A stretch of DNA of 64,000 bases, from the NCBI RefSeq assembly GCF_021530565.1, contig NZ_JAKGBI010000004.1:310001-374000 (forward strand), in the 5' to 3' direction. The DNA comes from Pseudoalteromonas sp. SMS1. Its GTDB lineage: Bacteria > Pseudomonadota > Gammaproteobacteria > Enterobacterales > Alteromonadaceae. Positions within the stretch are counted from its first letter, which is position 1. Every line of letters starts with the position of its first letter. A model generated the notes under the pieces. That model did no database searches, was not told the DNA's origin, and saw only the letters and a program-made list of their open reading frames with translations. Both the position numbers and the translations under genes were made by a program. Positions 17,193-26,557 of the stretch are shown in pieces.

Positions 17193-17247
17193 GTCACAGT
17201 AATTTCATAAGGCTAGTAGAAAGCGCGGTATTATGACAGAGAGCGCA

Positions 17248-18048
17248 TTACTCTTGTAGTTTTAATGACAAATAAATTGCACTACTGAGATTTATTTGCA
17301 CGATGGAGATCAGTTGTTCTTTTAATAGTTCCAGCATTGCAATAAAAGTGACCACCACACCACTGCGTCCCTCTTCAATACTGAATAGCCCACTAAATTC
17401 GACTGGGTTTGGGTGTTCACTGAGATATTGAAGAATCAATGACATTCTTTCTCGCGTCGACAAAGCTTCTGCACTGACTTGGTGATGTTCAAACTGCTTA
17501 GCGCGTGCCATAACTTCACTCATTGCCAAGAGAAGTTCCTTGAGCTCAACATCCGGCAACGAATCAGTGTTGTCGTCTAGCTCCTCAATCAACGCGTTGG
17601 CGATAAATATATCGCGGTTCACACGAGGGACTTTATCAAGGTTCTCGGCGGCCTGTTTAAACTGCTCATATTCTTGTAAGCGCCTAACCAATTCCGCTCG
17701 AGGGTCTTCTTCTTCTTCAATTTCTTCATGCGTAGGCAGCAACAACCGTGACTTAATTTGCGCAAGTAATGCAGCCATTACCAAATATTCTCCCGCCAAT
17801 TCCAATTGAAAATCCTGCATCATTTCAACATAACGAACGTATTGCTGAGTAATGCTCAAAATAGGCAACTCGAGAATATCGAGTTTATGGCGTTTTATGA
17901 GATATAAAAGTAAGTCTAATGGGCCCTCAAAGCTCTCTAGAATGACTTGCAATGCATCAGGCGGGATATATAGGTCTTCTGGTTTTTCTAAAACGGCTTC
18001 CCCTTTCAGGAAAGCCAAAGGCGTTTGCGGTTGTTGCTGTTCAGTCAT
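17248..18048 (-). CDS. scpA: Chromosome segregation/condensation protein ScpA (kleisin)
   Basis: A 266-residue kleisin. FEGPLDLLLYLIKRHKLDI (about residues 39-57) is the family signature of the N-terminal SMC-neck-binding region; an acidic Glu-rich linker (EEIEEEEDPRAEL) and a C-terminal winged helix follow. It joins the SMC heads and binds ScpB. Its start sits just after the yciO-type stop, and no strong ribosome-binding site is visible, suggesting translational coupling. Confidence 0.92.
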   Translation of the reverse strand: MTEQQQPQTPLAFLKGEAVLEKPEDLYIPPDALQVILESFEGPLDLLLYLIKRHKLDILELPILSITQQYVRYVEMMQDFQLELAGEYLVMAALLAQIKSRLLLPTHEEIEEEEDPRAELVRRLQEYEQFKQAAENLDKVPRVNRDIFIANALIEELDDNTDSLPDVELKELLLAMSEVMARAKQFEHHQVSAEALSTRERMSLILQYLSEHPNPVEFSGLFSIEEGRSGVVVTFIAMLELLKEQLISIVQINLSSAIYLSLKLQE

Positions 18049-18050
18049 GT

Positions 18051-18671
18051 TTATTCAAATGGTGACACATCGCCACAACCATGGCGTAAGATTTCAATAT
18101 TGTCTTCAGACATATCAATCACAGTGGTAGCCTGCTCGACGAGGTATCCACCATGTACAATCAAGTCTACCTGCTTTTCAAGTTGCATCCTGATATCATC
18201 AGGATCTGACTCGGTAAATTGCTCACCAGGTAAAATCAACGAGCACGACATTAATGGTTCATTTAGCTCTGCTAAAATAGCGCACGTTATTGGGTGCTCG
18301 GTCACGCGGATCCCGATGGTTTTTTTCTTATCATTCAGCAATCGACGTGGCACCTCTTTAGTTCCCTTTAAAATAAAAGTATATGGGCCCGGCGTGTTAT
18401 TTTTGATCATTCTAAACATCTGATTGTCTACTCTTGCGTAGGTAGACAACTCGGATAAGTCCCGACACATCAAGGTAAAGTTGTGATGCTTTTCTATCCC
18501 TCTGATGCGCTCAATTCGTTCTTTGGCTTGTTTGTTGCCAAGGCTGCAGCCAATGGCGTAACCAGAGTCAGTTGGGTATACCACCACGCCACCTTTTTGA
18601 ATTATTTCGACAGCTTGACGGATCAGACGTATCTGCGGATTATCTGGGTGAATATGAAAAAATTGGCTCAT
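18051..18671 (-). CDS. yciO: YciO/YrdC/Sua5-family protein (threonylcarbamoyl-AMP synthase fold)
   Basis: A 206-residue protein starting at the ATG at 18669-18671, with AGAGGA well placed before it; the frame is open further upstream but would overlap trpH. The segment VVYPTDSGYAIGC and KKTIGIRVTEHP match the YrdC/Sua5 nucleotide-binding domain. The neighbourhood (trpH upstream, scpA downstream) identifies the YciO branch, which is related to the tRNA t6A enzyme TsaC but has a debated role. Its start overlaps the trpH stop region, so it is in the same operon. Confidence 0.88.
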   Translation of the reverse strand: MSQFFHIHPDNPQIRLIRQAVEIIQKGGVVVYPTDSGYAIGCSLGNKQAKERIERIRGIEKHHNFTLMCRDLSELSTYARVDNQMFRMIKNNTPGPYTFILKGTKEVPRRLLNDKKKTIGIRVTEHPITCAILAELNEPLMSCSLILPGEQFTESDPDDIRMQLEKQVDLIVHGGYLVEQATTVIDMSEDNIEILRHGCGDVSPFE

Positions 18672-18672
18672 G

Positions 18673-19521
18673 CTAACATTCCTCTGTGGCTCCCCAAAAC
18701 TGCCATACACCTTGGCAATCTTTTGGTAAGTATAGGTTTCTTCCTAGATCCAACCAACTGGTTGGGTAATGAAAATCAGAGCCTTGGCTTGCAAGAAGAT
18801 GATACTCACGAGACAACTGCCCCAAAAACTGTCTTTCGGTAGGTGCTTGTTGCGGCTGTGCGACTTCCATCGCTTTGCCCCCAGATGCACTAAATTCGTC
18901 TAATAGTTTTCTCAACCACTTGTTGGACATTTGATAACGCCCAGGATGTGCAAGTACCGCAATACCGCCGGCACTGTGGATGGCCTCAATAGCTTCTGAC
19001 ATAGTGCACCAACAACTGGGCACATAACCCGTTTTGTTACGCGCCAGAAACTTTTTAAACACCCCTTGGATATTCTTGGCAACGCCGCGTTCAACTAACG
19101 CTTTAGCAAAATGCGCTCGAGTGATTTCTGCGCCTTTCGCTAATTCTAGCGCTTGCGCATAAATGCCTTCATAGCCACGCTTTTCAAGTCGTGCACCAAT
19201 CTCTTTGGCGCGCGCTCTGCGTTTACTTTGCTGAGCTTTCAATAATGTCAGTAGAGGTGTTGACTCAATATCAATGTTTAACCCCACAATGTGTATTTCA
19301 AAGCTTTCCCATTTAGTTGATATCTCAACGCCATTTATCAACTCAAGCGTAAGATTATGCTCAGCAATATATTGCTGAGCAACGGGTATACCAGCCACGG
19401 TATCGTGGTCAGTCAAAGCAAGTACATCAACGCCTTTTTCTGTTGCGCGCTCTAAAAGTTCTGCCACATCTAAACGCCCATCAGAAAAAGTACTATGACT
19501 GTGCAAGTCATATTTAATCAA
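18673..19521 (-). CDS. rnm: PHP-domain 5'-3' exonuclease (RNase AM/TrpH)
   Basis: A 282-residue PHP-domain phosphoesterase. Metal-binding motifs are DLHSHSTFSDG (residues 5-15), LTDHDTVAG (about 37-45), E near VEISTKWE, VLAHPGRY and SDFHYP. E. coli TrpH/YciV is reported to act on 5'-phosphorylated RNA and to mature rRNA 5' ends; it also hydrolyses nucleoside bisphosphates. The start is a TTG at 19519-19521, with AGAGGA 7 bases upstream. It is divergent from the trp operon and probably heads a minus-strand operon through rluB. Confidence 0.9.
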   Translation of the reverse strand: MIKYDLHSHSTFSDGRLDVAELLERATEKGVDVLALTDHDTVAGIPVAQQYIAEHNLTLELINGVEISTKWESFEIHIVGLNIDIESTPLLTLLKAQQSKRRARAKEIGARLEKRGYEGIYAQALELAKGAEITRAHFAKALVERGVAKNIQGVFKKFLARNKTGYVPSCWCTMSEAIEAIHSAGGIAVLAHPGRYQMSNKWLRKLLDEFSASGGKAMEVAQPQQAPTERQFLGQLSREYHLLASQGSDFHYPTSWLDLGRNLYLPKDCQGVWQFWGATEEC

Positions 19522-19694
19522 AATTTAATCCTCTAAAAACAAACGCTCGTATTATATCATGCACAGCAATCAGCGTGCGTTTTTATTTACTTAAAAAGTC
19601 GCAAACAGACAGGGAAAAACAGCCCAATCACTCAGTCTATATTCGTATAGCTCAACATTAATTAATGCTATTGGTTATTTTTTGATTTTTGTAC

Positions 19695-19724
19695 TTGACA
19701 GTGTGTACTCGAGTAAGGTTTACT
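19695..19724 (+). promoter_or_regulatory. trp operon promoter with a TrpR-type palindrome
   Basis: TTGACA (19695-19700) is a perfect -35; TTTACT (19719-19724) is a -10-like hexamer 18 bases later. Between them lies the palindrome TACTCGAGTA (19706-19715), where a repressor would block RNA polymerase. The position suits TrpR, though the sequence is only loosely similar to the E. coli operator. Confidence 0.7.
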
Positions 19725-19760
19725 GTACCTACTTAAATCGGAATAACGAAAACTTTACAA

Positions 19761-19808
19761 ATGAATCTAACACAAAAAACAAAAATCGTTTGGTGGTGGC
19801 ACTCGTAA
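19761..19808 (+). CDS. trpL: trp leader peptide 1 (TrpL1)
   Basis: A 15-codon frame, MNLTQKTKIVWWWHS, with three consecutive Trp codons (TGG at 19791-19799) six bases before the stop at 19806. It directly precedes an attenuator. Ribosome stalling at the Trp codons when charged tRNA-Trp is scarce would free the following strand to form an antiterminator. The ribosome-binding site is weak (GGAA about 17 bases upstream). Confidence 0.92.
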   Translation: MNLTQKTKIVWWWHS

Positions 19809-19871
19809 CAGCGGGTGTGATTCGTTATGTCTGACGACTTATAAACCCGCGCTGAGCTCGCGGGTTTTTTT
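19800..19871 (+). promoter_or_regulatory. trp attenuator 1: antiterminator and terminator
   Basis: Terminator: AAACCCGCG (19843-19851) pairs with CGCGGGTTT (19859-19867), followed by a T run to 19871. Antiterminator: GCGGGT (19811-19816) can instead pair with ACCCGC (19845-19850). Pause-type pairing: CACTC (19800-19804) with GGGTG (19813-19817). These are the mutually exclusive 1:2, 2:3 and 3:4 structures of classical attenuation. Confidence 0.9.
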
Positions 19872-19885
19872 ATGGAATTTTTATA

Positions 19886-19945
19886 ATGTTTAACAATTTT
19901 TGCAACAATTCATCTACAAAATCTTGGTGGTGGTGCCTGAATTAG
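19886..19945 (+). CDS. trp leader peptide 2 (TrpL2), second leader in tandem
   Basis: A 19-codon frame, MFNNFCNNSSTKSWWWCLN, starting 15 bases after the T run of attenuator 1. It has its own ribosome-binding site (GGAA, 19875-19878) and again three consecutive TGG codons (19925-19933). It is followed by a second full attenuator. Apart from the Trp triplet it has little in common with the first leader, so it does not look like a recent duplication. Confidence 0.88.
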   Translation: MFNNFCNNSSTKSWWWCLN

Positions 19946-20010
19946 CGGGAAGGCATTGTTGTAACTAAATACGCACCCCCCGCAAGTAAAAATACTTCGG
20001 GGGGTTTTTT
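19932..20010 (+). promoter_or_regulatory. trp attenuator 2: antiterminator and terminator
   Basis: Terminator: CCCCCCG plus AAGTA (19976-19988) pairs with TACTT plus CGGGGGG (19993-20004) with one bulged C and a four-A loop, followed by six T. Antiterminator: GCGGG (19945-19949) can pair with CCCGC (19979-19983). 1:2 pairing: TGCCT (19934-19938) with AGGCA (19951-19955). The trpE ribosome-binding site comes directly after. Confidence 0.9.
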
Positions 20011-20030
20011 GTACTAAAGAGGAATGAGGT

Positions 20031-21611
20031 TTGATTTTTAGTCATATAACTACAACACCGGGCGAGGTGACAAGTATAAGGCAGCGGCGCGATTATATCG
20101 CAAGTCCACTCTCTTTATATGCGTCCCTCAATACGCCCAATTCGCTGTTACTGGAGTCAGCTGAAATTGATTCCAAGGACAATGTAAAAAGTATTATTTT
20201 AGCGGATGCTGCTTTGAGAATTGAGTGCAACGGGCTTGAAGTAAAAGTGCGCGCACTCTCAAACAACGGTGAACAGTTACTAAATTATCTCGCAGATAAA
20301 GTAGAAAACTGCACCGTTGTCAAAGAGTATGCTGTTCTAACGCTCACTTATAATACACAGGATCTTAGTTTAGATGAGTACAGCAAATTAAAAGCAGACA
20401 ACGCATTTAGCGCACTGCGCACTTGTATTGATTCTATAAAACGTAACTCAGACACGCCGTTTTCGGTATTTTTAGGTGGCGTATTTGCCTACGATATGGT
20501 GGCAAATTTCGAATCTTTACCGGAAGTGCCTGATGGCAAAAATGACTGCCCTGATTATGTCTTTTATCTCGCTGAAACAATGGTATTAATAGATCATCAA
20601 GCAAAAACCACCGAGCTTATTGGTAATGTTTTTAACGGCCCTGATGTTCATGCCAATTGTTTTGAGGTAGGCAGACAACTTGAAGAGCTAAATCGTCAGT
20701 GCGACGAATATGTCTCTTACAAAGAAGGACCCGAAGATTCCGAACATGAAGTAAATGTGGATATCTCGGATGATGTGTTTAAAGCGCAAGTGACGCAACT
20801 AAAGAAAAACATTGTCGATGGCGATATTTTTCAAGTTGTCCCCTCTCGCACTTTCTCACTGCCTTGCCCTAGACCCCTTGCGGCATACAAACACCTAAAG
20901 AAACAAAACCCAAGTCCATATATGTTTTATATGCGTGATGAAAAGTTTGTTCTATTTGGTGCATCGCCAGAGTCAGCATTGAAGTACTGTGAAGAAAGTA
21001 ACCAAGTGGAAGTCTACCCAATCGCAGGGACTCGCCCTCGCGGTAAATTTGCCGACGGCACAATTAACCCTGACTTAGACAGCCGTATTGAGCTTGAATT
21101 ACGTGATGACAAAAAAGAGCGCGCTGAGCACTTGATGCTTGTAGATTTAGCACGCAATGATGTAGCACGAATAAGCGTGCCAGGTACACGCCATGCTAAA
21201 GAGCTCTTAAAAGTAGACCGTTACTCACAAGTCATGCACTTAGTGTCCCGTGTAGTTGGTCAACTGAAGCCAGATCTTGATGCATTACATGCATACCAAG
21301 CTTGCATGAATATGGGTACGTTGGTTGGCGCACCTAAGGTAAAGGCAGCACAGTTAGTTCGCGATACAGAAAAACAACGTCGTGGCAGCTACGGGGGTGC
21401 CGTTGGCTACCTAACTGGAGACGGTGCGATGGATACCTGTATTGTGATCCGTTCAGCCTTCGTGAAAAACGATACGGCTTATGTACAGGCGGGTGCAGGC
21501 GTTGTATTCGACTCAGATCCTCAAGCTGAAGCAGACGAAACAAAAGCAAAAGCACGCGCAGTGATCAAAGCCATTCAGTCAAGCTATCAAGGAGTGGGCC
21601 ATGACGCCTAA
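20031..21611 (+). CDS. trpE: Anthranilate synthase component I
   Basis: A 526-residue chorismate-using enzyme; with TrpG it makes anthranilate. The N-terminal part holds the Trp feedback site (LLESAEI, near residue 45). The catalytic C-terminal domain shows DGDIFQVVPSRTF, FGASPESALK, PIAGTRPRG, HLMLVDLARNDVARI and GSYGGAVGYLTGDGAMDTCI. The start is a TTG at 20031 with AAGAGGA 8 bases upstream; the nearby ATG at 20024 opens only a 5-codon frame (MRFDF) overlapping it. The 3' end overlaps trpG by 11 bases. Confidence 0.95.
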   Translation: MIFSHITTTPGEVTSIRQRRDYIASPLSLYASLNTPNSLLLESAEIDSKDNVKSIILADAALRIECNGLEVKVRALSNNGEQLLNYLADKVENCTVVKEYAVLTLTYNTQDLSLDEYSKLKADNAFSALRTCIDSIKRNSDTPFSVFLGGVFAYDMVANFESLPEVPDGKNDCPDYVFYLAETMVLIDHQAKTTELIGNVFNGPDVHANCFEVGRQLEELNRQCDEYVSYKEGPEDSEHEVNVDISDDVFKAQVTQLKKNIVDGDIFQVVPSRTFSLPCPRPLAAYKHLKKQNPSPYMFYMRDEKFVLFGASPESALKYCEESNQVEVYPIAGTRPRGKFADGTINPDLDSRIELELRDDKKERAEHLMLVDLARNDVARISVPGTRHAKELLKVDRYSQVMHLVSRVVGQLKPDLDALHAYQACMNMGTLVGAPKVKAAQLVRDTEKQRRGSYGGAVGYLTGDGAMDTCIVIRSAFVKNDTAYVQAGAGVVFDSDPQAEADETKAKARAVIKAIQSSYQGVGHDA

Positions 21612-22185
21612 AGTATATTTTTTAGATAACTTTGACTCATTCAGCTACAACCTTGTTGATGAATTGTCTCAGCTGGGCAGTGAACTCGTCGTTTACCGGA
21701 ATCACATCGATGCTCGCACCATCTACGACAAAATGTGTAATGAAACTGCGCCTATTGTATTGGTATTATCGCCAGGTCCGGGCAAGCCAAGCGAAGCTGG
21801 TTGCTTGCTTGAGCTGATAGATCTTTGTAAAGGCAAATTTCCAATGCTCGGCATATGTTTAGGTCAGCAAGCGCTTACGCAAAGCTATGGCGGCACCATT
21901 GGCCATGCTGGCGAAACGGTGCATGGTAAATCTTCATATATTGATGTTGAAGAACACCCAGTTTTTGCTGGCCTAGGTAAGCGTTTCCCAGTGGCAAGAT
22001 ATCACTCACTGATGGCAACCAGCGTACCTGACACACTCAAAGTGATTGCGAAATACCAAGATATTCCAATGGCTGTATACCATACAACAGACAAGGTTAT
22101 CGGGTATCAATTCCACCCTGAGTCTATTTTAACACCAGATGGTGCCAAGCTACTTAAGCAAAGCATCGACTATTTGACCTGCTAG
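21601..22185 (+). CDS. trpG: Anthranilate synthase component II (glutamine amidotransferase)
   Basis: A 194-residue class I glutamine amidotransferase that feeds ammonia to TrpE. LVLSPGPGKPSEAG, the nucleophile elbow GICLGQQA (catalytic Cys), and YQFHPESILT with His and Glu complete the triad. It is a free-standing TrpG, not fused to TrpD as in E. coli. It overlaps trpE and ends 8 bases before trpD. Confidence 0.95.
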   Translation: MTPKVYFLDNFDSFSYNLVDELSQLGSELVVYRNHIDARTIYDKMCNETAPIVLVLSPGPGKPSEAGCLLELIDLCKGKFPMLGICLGQQALTQSYGGTIGHAGETVHGKSSYIDVEEHPVFAGLGKRFPVARYHSLMATSVPDTLKVIAKYQDIPMAVYHTTDKVIGYQFHPESILTPDGAKLLKQSIDYLTC

Positions 22186-22193
22186 GAGGCAAC

Positions 22194-23198
22194 ATGGAAA
22201 GTTTAAATCAATTGATTGACCAACAGTCGCTAAGCTTTGAACAAACAACCGAGTTATTCAGCCAAGTAATGCAAGGACAGCTTTCTGAAGTGGAACTCAC
22301 AGCAGCGCTGATTGCCTTGAAAATTAAAGGTGAAACAGCCGCTGAGATTGCAGGTGCCGCAAAGGCGATGCGCGACCACGCAGTTGCTTTTGACAATAAA
22401 GGCTTAGATTGTGCTGATAGCTGTGGCACAGGTGGCGATGGTACCAATACCATCAACGTCAGTACTACGGCTGCTATCGTAGCAGCGGCTTGCGGTATTC
22501 CGATGGTTAAACACGGCAATCGCAGTGTTTCCAGTAAGTCTGGTTCAGCTGATTTGCTTCGTACATTAGGTATCAATTTAGAGATGACACCTGAGCAAGG
22601 TGCACACTGCCTTGAAAAAAACAATTTTGCCTTTTTGTTTGCCCCGCTCTATCACAGTGGCGTGAAGCACGCGATGCCAGTACGCACCAAGCTTAAAACA
22701 CGTACCCTATTCAATATTTTGGGCCCTCTGGCAAACCCAGCCAAGCCTGATATTCAGTTACTTGGTGTTTATGACCCAGCGCTTTGCCGCCCTATGGCTG
22801 AAACGCTGCAAATGCTAGGTACCAAGCGTGCGATGGTCGTTCATGGCGCTGGCTGCGATGAGATAGCGCTTCACGGAACAACACAAGTTACCGAATTAAA
22901 GGATGGTAAAATCACAGAGTACACGTTAACACCAGCAGATTTCGGTTTAGACAACTACTCGTTGGAGGACATCGCAGGAGATACGCCAGAGTACAACGCT
23001 CAAGCAACACGGGACATTTTAAGCGGCAAAGGTAAAGCTGCTCACAACGCTGCCATCGCAGCAAATGTCAGTGCTTTACTTGTTATGTCAGGCAAAGCTG
23101 CCGACCTAAAATCAGCCACTCAACACGTGCTTGATGTACTGGCGTCAGGTCGCTGTGAAGAAACATTAGCAGCCATTGCGGAGGTAAGTCATGGCTAA
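22194..23198 (+). CDS. trpD: Anthranilate phosphoribosyltransferase
   Basis: A 334-residue enzyme that joins anthranilate to PRPP. DSCGTGGDGTNTINVST is the PRPP-binding signature (about residues 78-94), with HGNRSVSSKSGSADLL and NILGPLANPA following. GGAGG lies before the ATG. It overlaps trpCF by 8 bases, consistent with translational coupling. Confidence 0.95.
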   Translation: MESLNQLIDQQSLSFEQTTELFSQVMQGQLSEVELTAALIALKIKGETAAEIAGAAKAMRDHAVAFDNKGLDCADSCGTGGDGTNTINVSTTAAIVAAACGIPMVKHGNRSVSSKSGSADLLRTLGINLEMTPEQGAHCLEKNNFAFLFAPLYHSGVKHAMPVRTKLKTRTLFNILGPLANPAKPDIQLLGVYDPALCRPMAETLQMLGTKRAMVVHGAGCDEIALHGTTQVTELKDGKITEYTLTPADFGLDNYSLEDIAGDTPEYNAQATRDILSGKGKAAHNAAIAANVSALLVMSGKAADLKSATQHVLDVLASGRCEETLAAIAEVSHG

Positions 23199-24555
23199 CG
23201 TGTTAGAAAAAATTGTCGCAGATAAGCGTATTGAGCTTGAAGCGCGCAAAAAGATGCTGCCACTGAGCGAATTTAAAGATCAGGTCGTTCCAACTAAACG
23301 CGATTTTTATGGCGAGATGTCAAAGTCTGGCACACAGTTTATTTTGGAGTGTAAGAAAGCCTCTCCTTCGAAAGGGTTGATCAGAGAAACCTTCGACCTC
23401 GATGAGATCACAGGCGTCTATGCACAATATGCCACCTGCATTAGCGTATTGACTGACGAGAAGTACTTTCAAGGCAGTTATGAGTACCTAAGTTACGTCC
23501 GTACAAAGGTCAATCAGCCACTCATTTGTAAAGACTTCTTCATTGATGAATACCAAGTGTATTTAGCGCGCTTAAAGGGAGGAGATGCCATCTTGCTCAT
23601 GCTGTCAGTATTAGATGATGTGGCTTATCGAGAGCTTGCTGATCTAGCACACGCATTGAATATGGCCGTACTCACTGAGGTTAGCAACGAAGAAGAAGTC
23701 CATCGTGCACTCCAATTAAACGCAAAGCTGATTGGTATTAATAACCGCAACCTAAGAGATTTGAGTACAGACCTTGCGACAACAGAGCGTCTACGCACCT
23801 TAATCCCAGACGAAAAAACGGTTATCTCTGAGTCTGGCATTTATACGCATAATGATGTTAAACGCCTCACGCCACACTGTAATGGCTTTTTGGTCGGCAG
23901 TTCTTTAATGGCTGAACAAGATTTAGAAGGTGCATGCCGCAAACTTATCTTAGGTGAAAATAAAGTCTGTGGATTAACGCGTGTAGATGATGCTTTATCA
24001 GCCTATGACGCGGGTGCCGTTTATGGTGGATTAATTTTCTACCCGAAATCACCGAGATACGTTGACTTTGATTGCGCTCGTGCCGTTGTCGATAGCGCAC
24101 CACTTAAATATGTCGGAGTCTTTGTCGACGCACCAGCTGAGCAAATCGTTGAATATGCACAAAGCCTGCGCCTGAGTGTCGTGCAATTGCATGGCCACGA
24201 AACCCAAGAGTTTATCTCCAACCTTCGCAAGCAATTGCCCGTAAATTGTCAGATATGGAAAGCACAGGGCATTGTTGATGAGTTCCCTGCGCCTTTTGAT
24301 GAAGTAGATAAACATCTTTACGACACCAAGACAGCAAACGCATTTGGTGGTACGGGTAAAGTATTTAATTGGCAACTACTTAGAAGTGCGAAAAAGCCGT
24401 TTATGCTCGCAGGTGGGCTAAATGCAGACAATGTCAGCGATGCATCATACTTGGGTGCGGCTGGATTTGACCTTAACTCAGGGGTAGAAACGAGCCCCGG
24501 CAAAAAGTGTCCAGAGAAACTACGTGATGCTTTCAACAATATTCGAAAATACTGA
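23191..24555 (+). CDS. trpCF: Bifunctional indole-3-glycerol-phosphate synthase / phosphoribosylanthranilate isomerase
   Basis: A 454-residue fusion of two TIM barrels doing successive steps. The first (about residues 1-255) is [33 protein letters not shown] and VISESGI. The second (about 256-454) is [40 protein letters not shown] and [11 protein letters not shown]. The fused form is normal in gammaproteobacteria. Adjacent to trpD and trpB with overlap or short gap. Confidence 0.95.
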   Translation: MANVLEKIVADKRIELEARKKMLPLSEFKDQVVPTKRDFYGEMSKSGTQFILECKKASPSKGLIRETFDLDEITGVYAQYATCISVLTDEKYFQGSYEYLSYVRTKVNQPLICKDFFIDEYQVYLARLKGGDAILLMLSVLDDVAYRELADLAHALNMAVLTEVSNEEEVHRALQLNAKLIGINNRNLRDLSTDLATTERLRTLIPDEKTVISESGIYTHNDVKRLTPHCNGFLVGSSLMAEQDLEGACRKLILGENKVCGLTRVDDALSAYDAGAVYGGLIFYPKSPRYVDFDCARAVVDSAPLKYVGVFVDAPAEQIVEYAQSLRLSVVQLHGHETQEFISNLRKQLPVNCQIWKAQGIVDEFPAPFDEVDKHLYDTKTANAFGGTGKVFNWQLLRSAKKPFMLAGGLNADNVSDASYLGAAGFDLNSGVETSPGKKCPEKLRDAFNNIRKY

Positions 24556-24562
24556 GGTGGAT

Positions 24563-25747
24563 ATGACTAATACAGGATATTTTGGTGACTTTGGCGGCAT
24601 GTACGTCCCTGAGTTGCTTGTACCAGCGCTCAAACAACTTGAGCAAGAGTTCAACAATGCACAGCAAGATGACAGCTTTAAAGAAGAGTTTTATTCGCTG
24701 CTAAATGAATATGCAGGTCGCCCAACTCCTTTAACATTGTCTCGCAACCTAATTAAAAACCCGAAGGTAAAACTATACCTCAAACGTGAAGATTTGCTTC
24801 ACGGCGGCGCGCACAAAACGAATCAAGTACTGGGTCAAGCACTGCTGACTAAACGCATGGGTAAAAAAGAAGTTATTGCAGAGACTGGTGCAGGGCAACA
24901 TGGTGTTGCGACCGCACTAGCGTGTGCTCTATTGGGCTTAAAGTGTCGCGTATACATGGGCGCAAAAGATGTTGAACGTCAACAACCTAACGTTTTTAGA
25001 ATGCGCTTAATGGGTGCGGAAGTGATCCCAGTAACAGCAGGTTCAGGCACACTAAAAGATGCCGTGAACGAAGCAATGCGTGATTGGTCTGCAAACTACA
25101 AAACCGCGCACTACCTACTTGGCACAGCGGCTGGTCCTCATCCATTCCCAACTTTGGTTAGAGATTTCCAACGCATGATTGGTGAAGAAGCAAAACAGCA
25201 AGTCCTTGACGCTGAAGGCCGCTTACCAGACGTTGTTATGGCGTGTGTAGGCGGTGGTTCCAATGCAATTGGCATGTTCGCTGATTTCATCGATGAAAAA
25301 GATGTCAAACTTATCGGTATTGAGCCGGCAGGTAAAGGTCTTGATACCGAAGAGCACGGCGCGGCGCTGTGTAAAGGTAGCCAAGGTATTCTTCATGGGG
25401 CATATACCTACATCATGCAAGACAATGATGGTCAAATCGAAGAGTCGTACTCGGTCTCTGCTGGTCTTGATTACCCTGCGGTAGGCCCACAACATGCCTA
25501 CCTGCATCAAACTGGTCGTGCTCAATACGTCGGTATTACAGACACTGAAGCGCTAGATGCATTTCAAGCTCTGGCAAAAAATGAAGGGATTATCCCTGCG
25601 CTTGAATCAAGCCATGCCTTAGCTTATGCACTTAAGTATGCAGAGCAACAAACTGAAGAAACCATAATTGTCGTTAACTTAAGTGGCCGTGGTGACAAAG
25701 ATCTTGCCCATGTACACAACGTATTGAATGAGCGAGGTGAACTATGA
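24563..25747 (+). CDS. trpB: Tryptophan synthase beta subunit
   Basis: A 394-residue PLP enzyme that condenses indole with serine. The start is the ATG at 24563 with GAGGTGG before it; the frame is open upstream inside trp[17 protein letters not shown] contains the PLP Lys, AETGAGQHG the catalytic loop, and [12 protein letters not shown] the phosphate loop. It overlaps trpA by 4 bases and forms the alpha2-beta2 complex with it. Confidence 0.96.
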   Translation: MTNTGYFGDFGGMYVPELLVPALKQLEQEFNNAQQDDSFKEEFYSLLNEYAGRPTPLTLSRNLIKNPKVKLYLKREDLLHGGAHKTNQVLGQALLTKRMGKKEVIAETGAGQHGVATALACALLGLKCRVYMGAKDVERQQPNVFRMRLMGAEVIPVTAGSGTLKDAVNEAMRDWSANYKTAHYLLGTAAGPHPFPTLVRDFQRMIGEEAKQQVLDAEGRLPDVVMACVGGGSNAIGMFADFIDEKDVKLIGIEPAGKGLDTEEHGAALCKGSQGILHGAYTYIMQDNDGQIEESYSVSAGLDYPAVGPQHAYLHQTGRAQYVGITDTEALDAFQALAKNEGIIPALESSHALAYALKYAEQQTEETIIVVNLSGRGDKDLAHVHNVLNERGEL

Positions 25748-26550
25748 GCCGATATAGCAACCTATTTACACGTCTAAACGATGCCAGACAAGGCGCTTTT
25801 GTACCGTTTGTCACCTTAGGTGATCCAACCAAAGAAATCAGCCTAGATATCGTAAAGAGCCTGATTGATGGCGGTGCAGACGCACTTGAGCTGGGTATTC
25901 CATTTTCAGACCCAATTGCGGATGGCCCCGTTATTCAAGCGGCTAATATTCGTGCCCTTGAGAGTAAAATCAATACCCAAGACTGCTTTGAGATTATTCG
26001 CCAAATCCGCGAATACAATGCAGATATTCCAATTGGCTTATTGCTATACTCAAACCTTATTTTTGCGCAAGGAATCGAAGCCTTCTACCAGCAAGCCAAA
26101 GAGGCGGGGGTTGATTCTATCCTCGTTGCAGATGTCCCACTACACGAATCTAAGATGTTCAGGCAAGCTGCACAACAGGCTGACATTGCGCCAATCTTCA
26201 TCGCAACGCCTAATGCAAGCGACGACACGTTGCGTCAGTGTGCAAGCTATGGTCGAGGGTATACCTACCTACTTTCTCGCTCAGGTGTAACAGGCACCGA
26301 GACAAAAGCTGAAATGCCCGCGGATACCATGATCAATAAGTTGGTAGAGTATAATGCCGCCCCAGCATTGTTGGGCTTTGGTATTTCAGCGCCAGAGCAT
26401 GTGAAAGCTGCCATCGATTCGGGCGCAGCCGGTGCAATCTCTGGTTCTGCGATCGTGAAAATTATTGAAGAAAACTTAACTGAGCCTGCGCTTATGTGCG
26501 AGCGATTGCGTGAGTTTGTTGCAACCATGAAGGCTGCAACACAGAAATAA
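25744..26550 (+). CDS. trpA: Tryptophan synthase alpha subunit
   Basis: A 268-residue TIM barrel that cleaves indole-3-glycerol phosphate and channels indole to Trp[25 protein letters not shown] (with catalytic Asp) and [11 protein letters not shown] are family motifs. It ends the trp operon, 7 bases from the stop of the convergent hup gene. Confidence 0.96.
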   Translation: MSRYSNLFTRLNDARQGAFVPFVTLGDPTKEISLDIVKSLIDGGADALELGIPFSDPIADGPVIQAANIRALESKINTQDCFEIIRQIREYNADIPIGLLLYSNLIFAQGIEAFYQQAKEAGVDSILVADVPLHESKMFRQAAQQADIAPIFIATPNASDDTLRQCASYGRGYTYLLSRSGVTGTETKAEMPADTMINKLVEYNAAPALLGFGISAPEHVKAAIDSGAAGAISGSAIVKIIEENLTEPALMCERLREFVATMKAATQK

Positions 26551-26557
26551 TTTTATA

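Noticed and set aside
20024-20041. ATG AGG TTT GAT TTT TAG, a five-codon frame at the start of trpE
   Set aside because: Too short and without Trp codons or its own ribosome-binding spacing; the TTG at 20031 with AAGAGGA 8 bases upstream fits trpE. It might be a minicistron, but nothing supports that.
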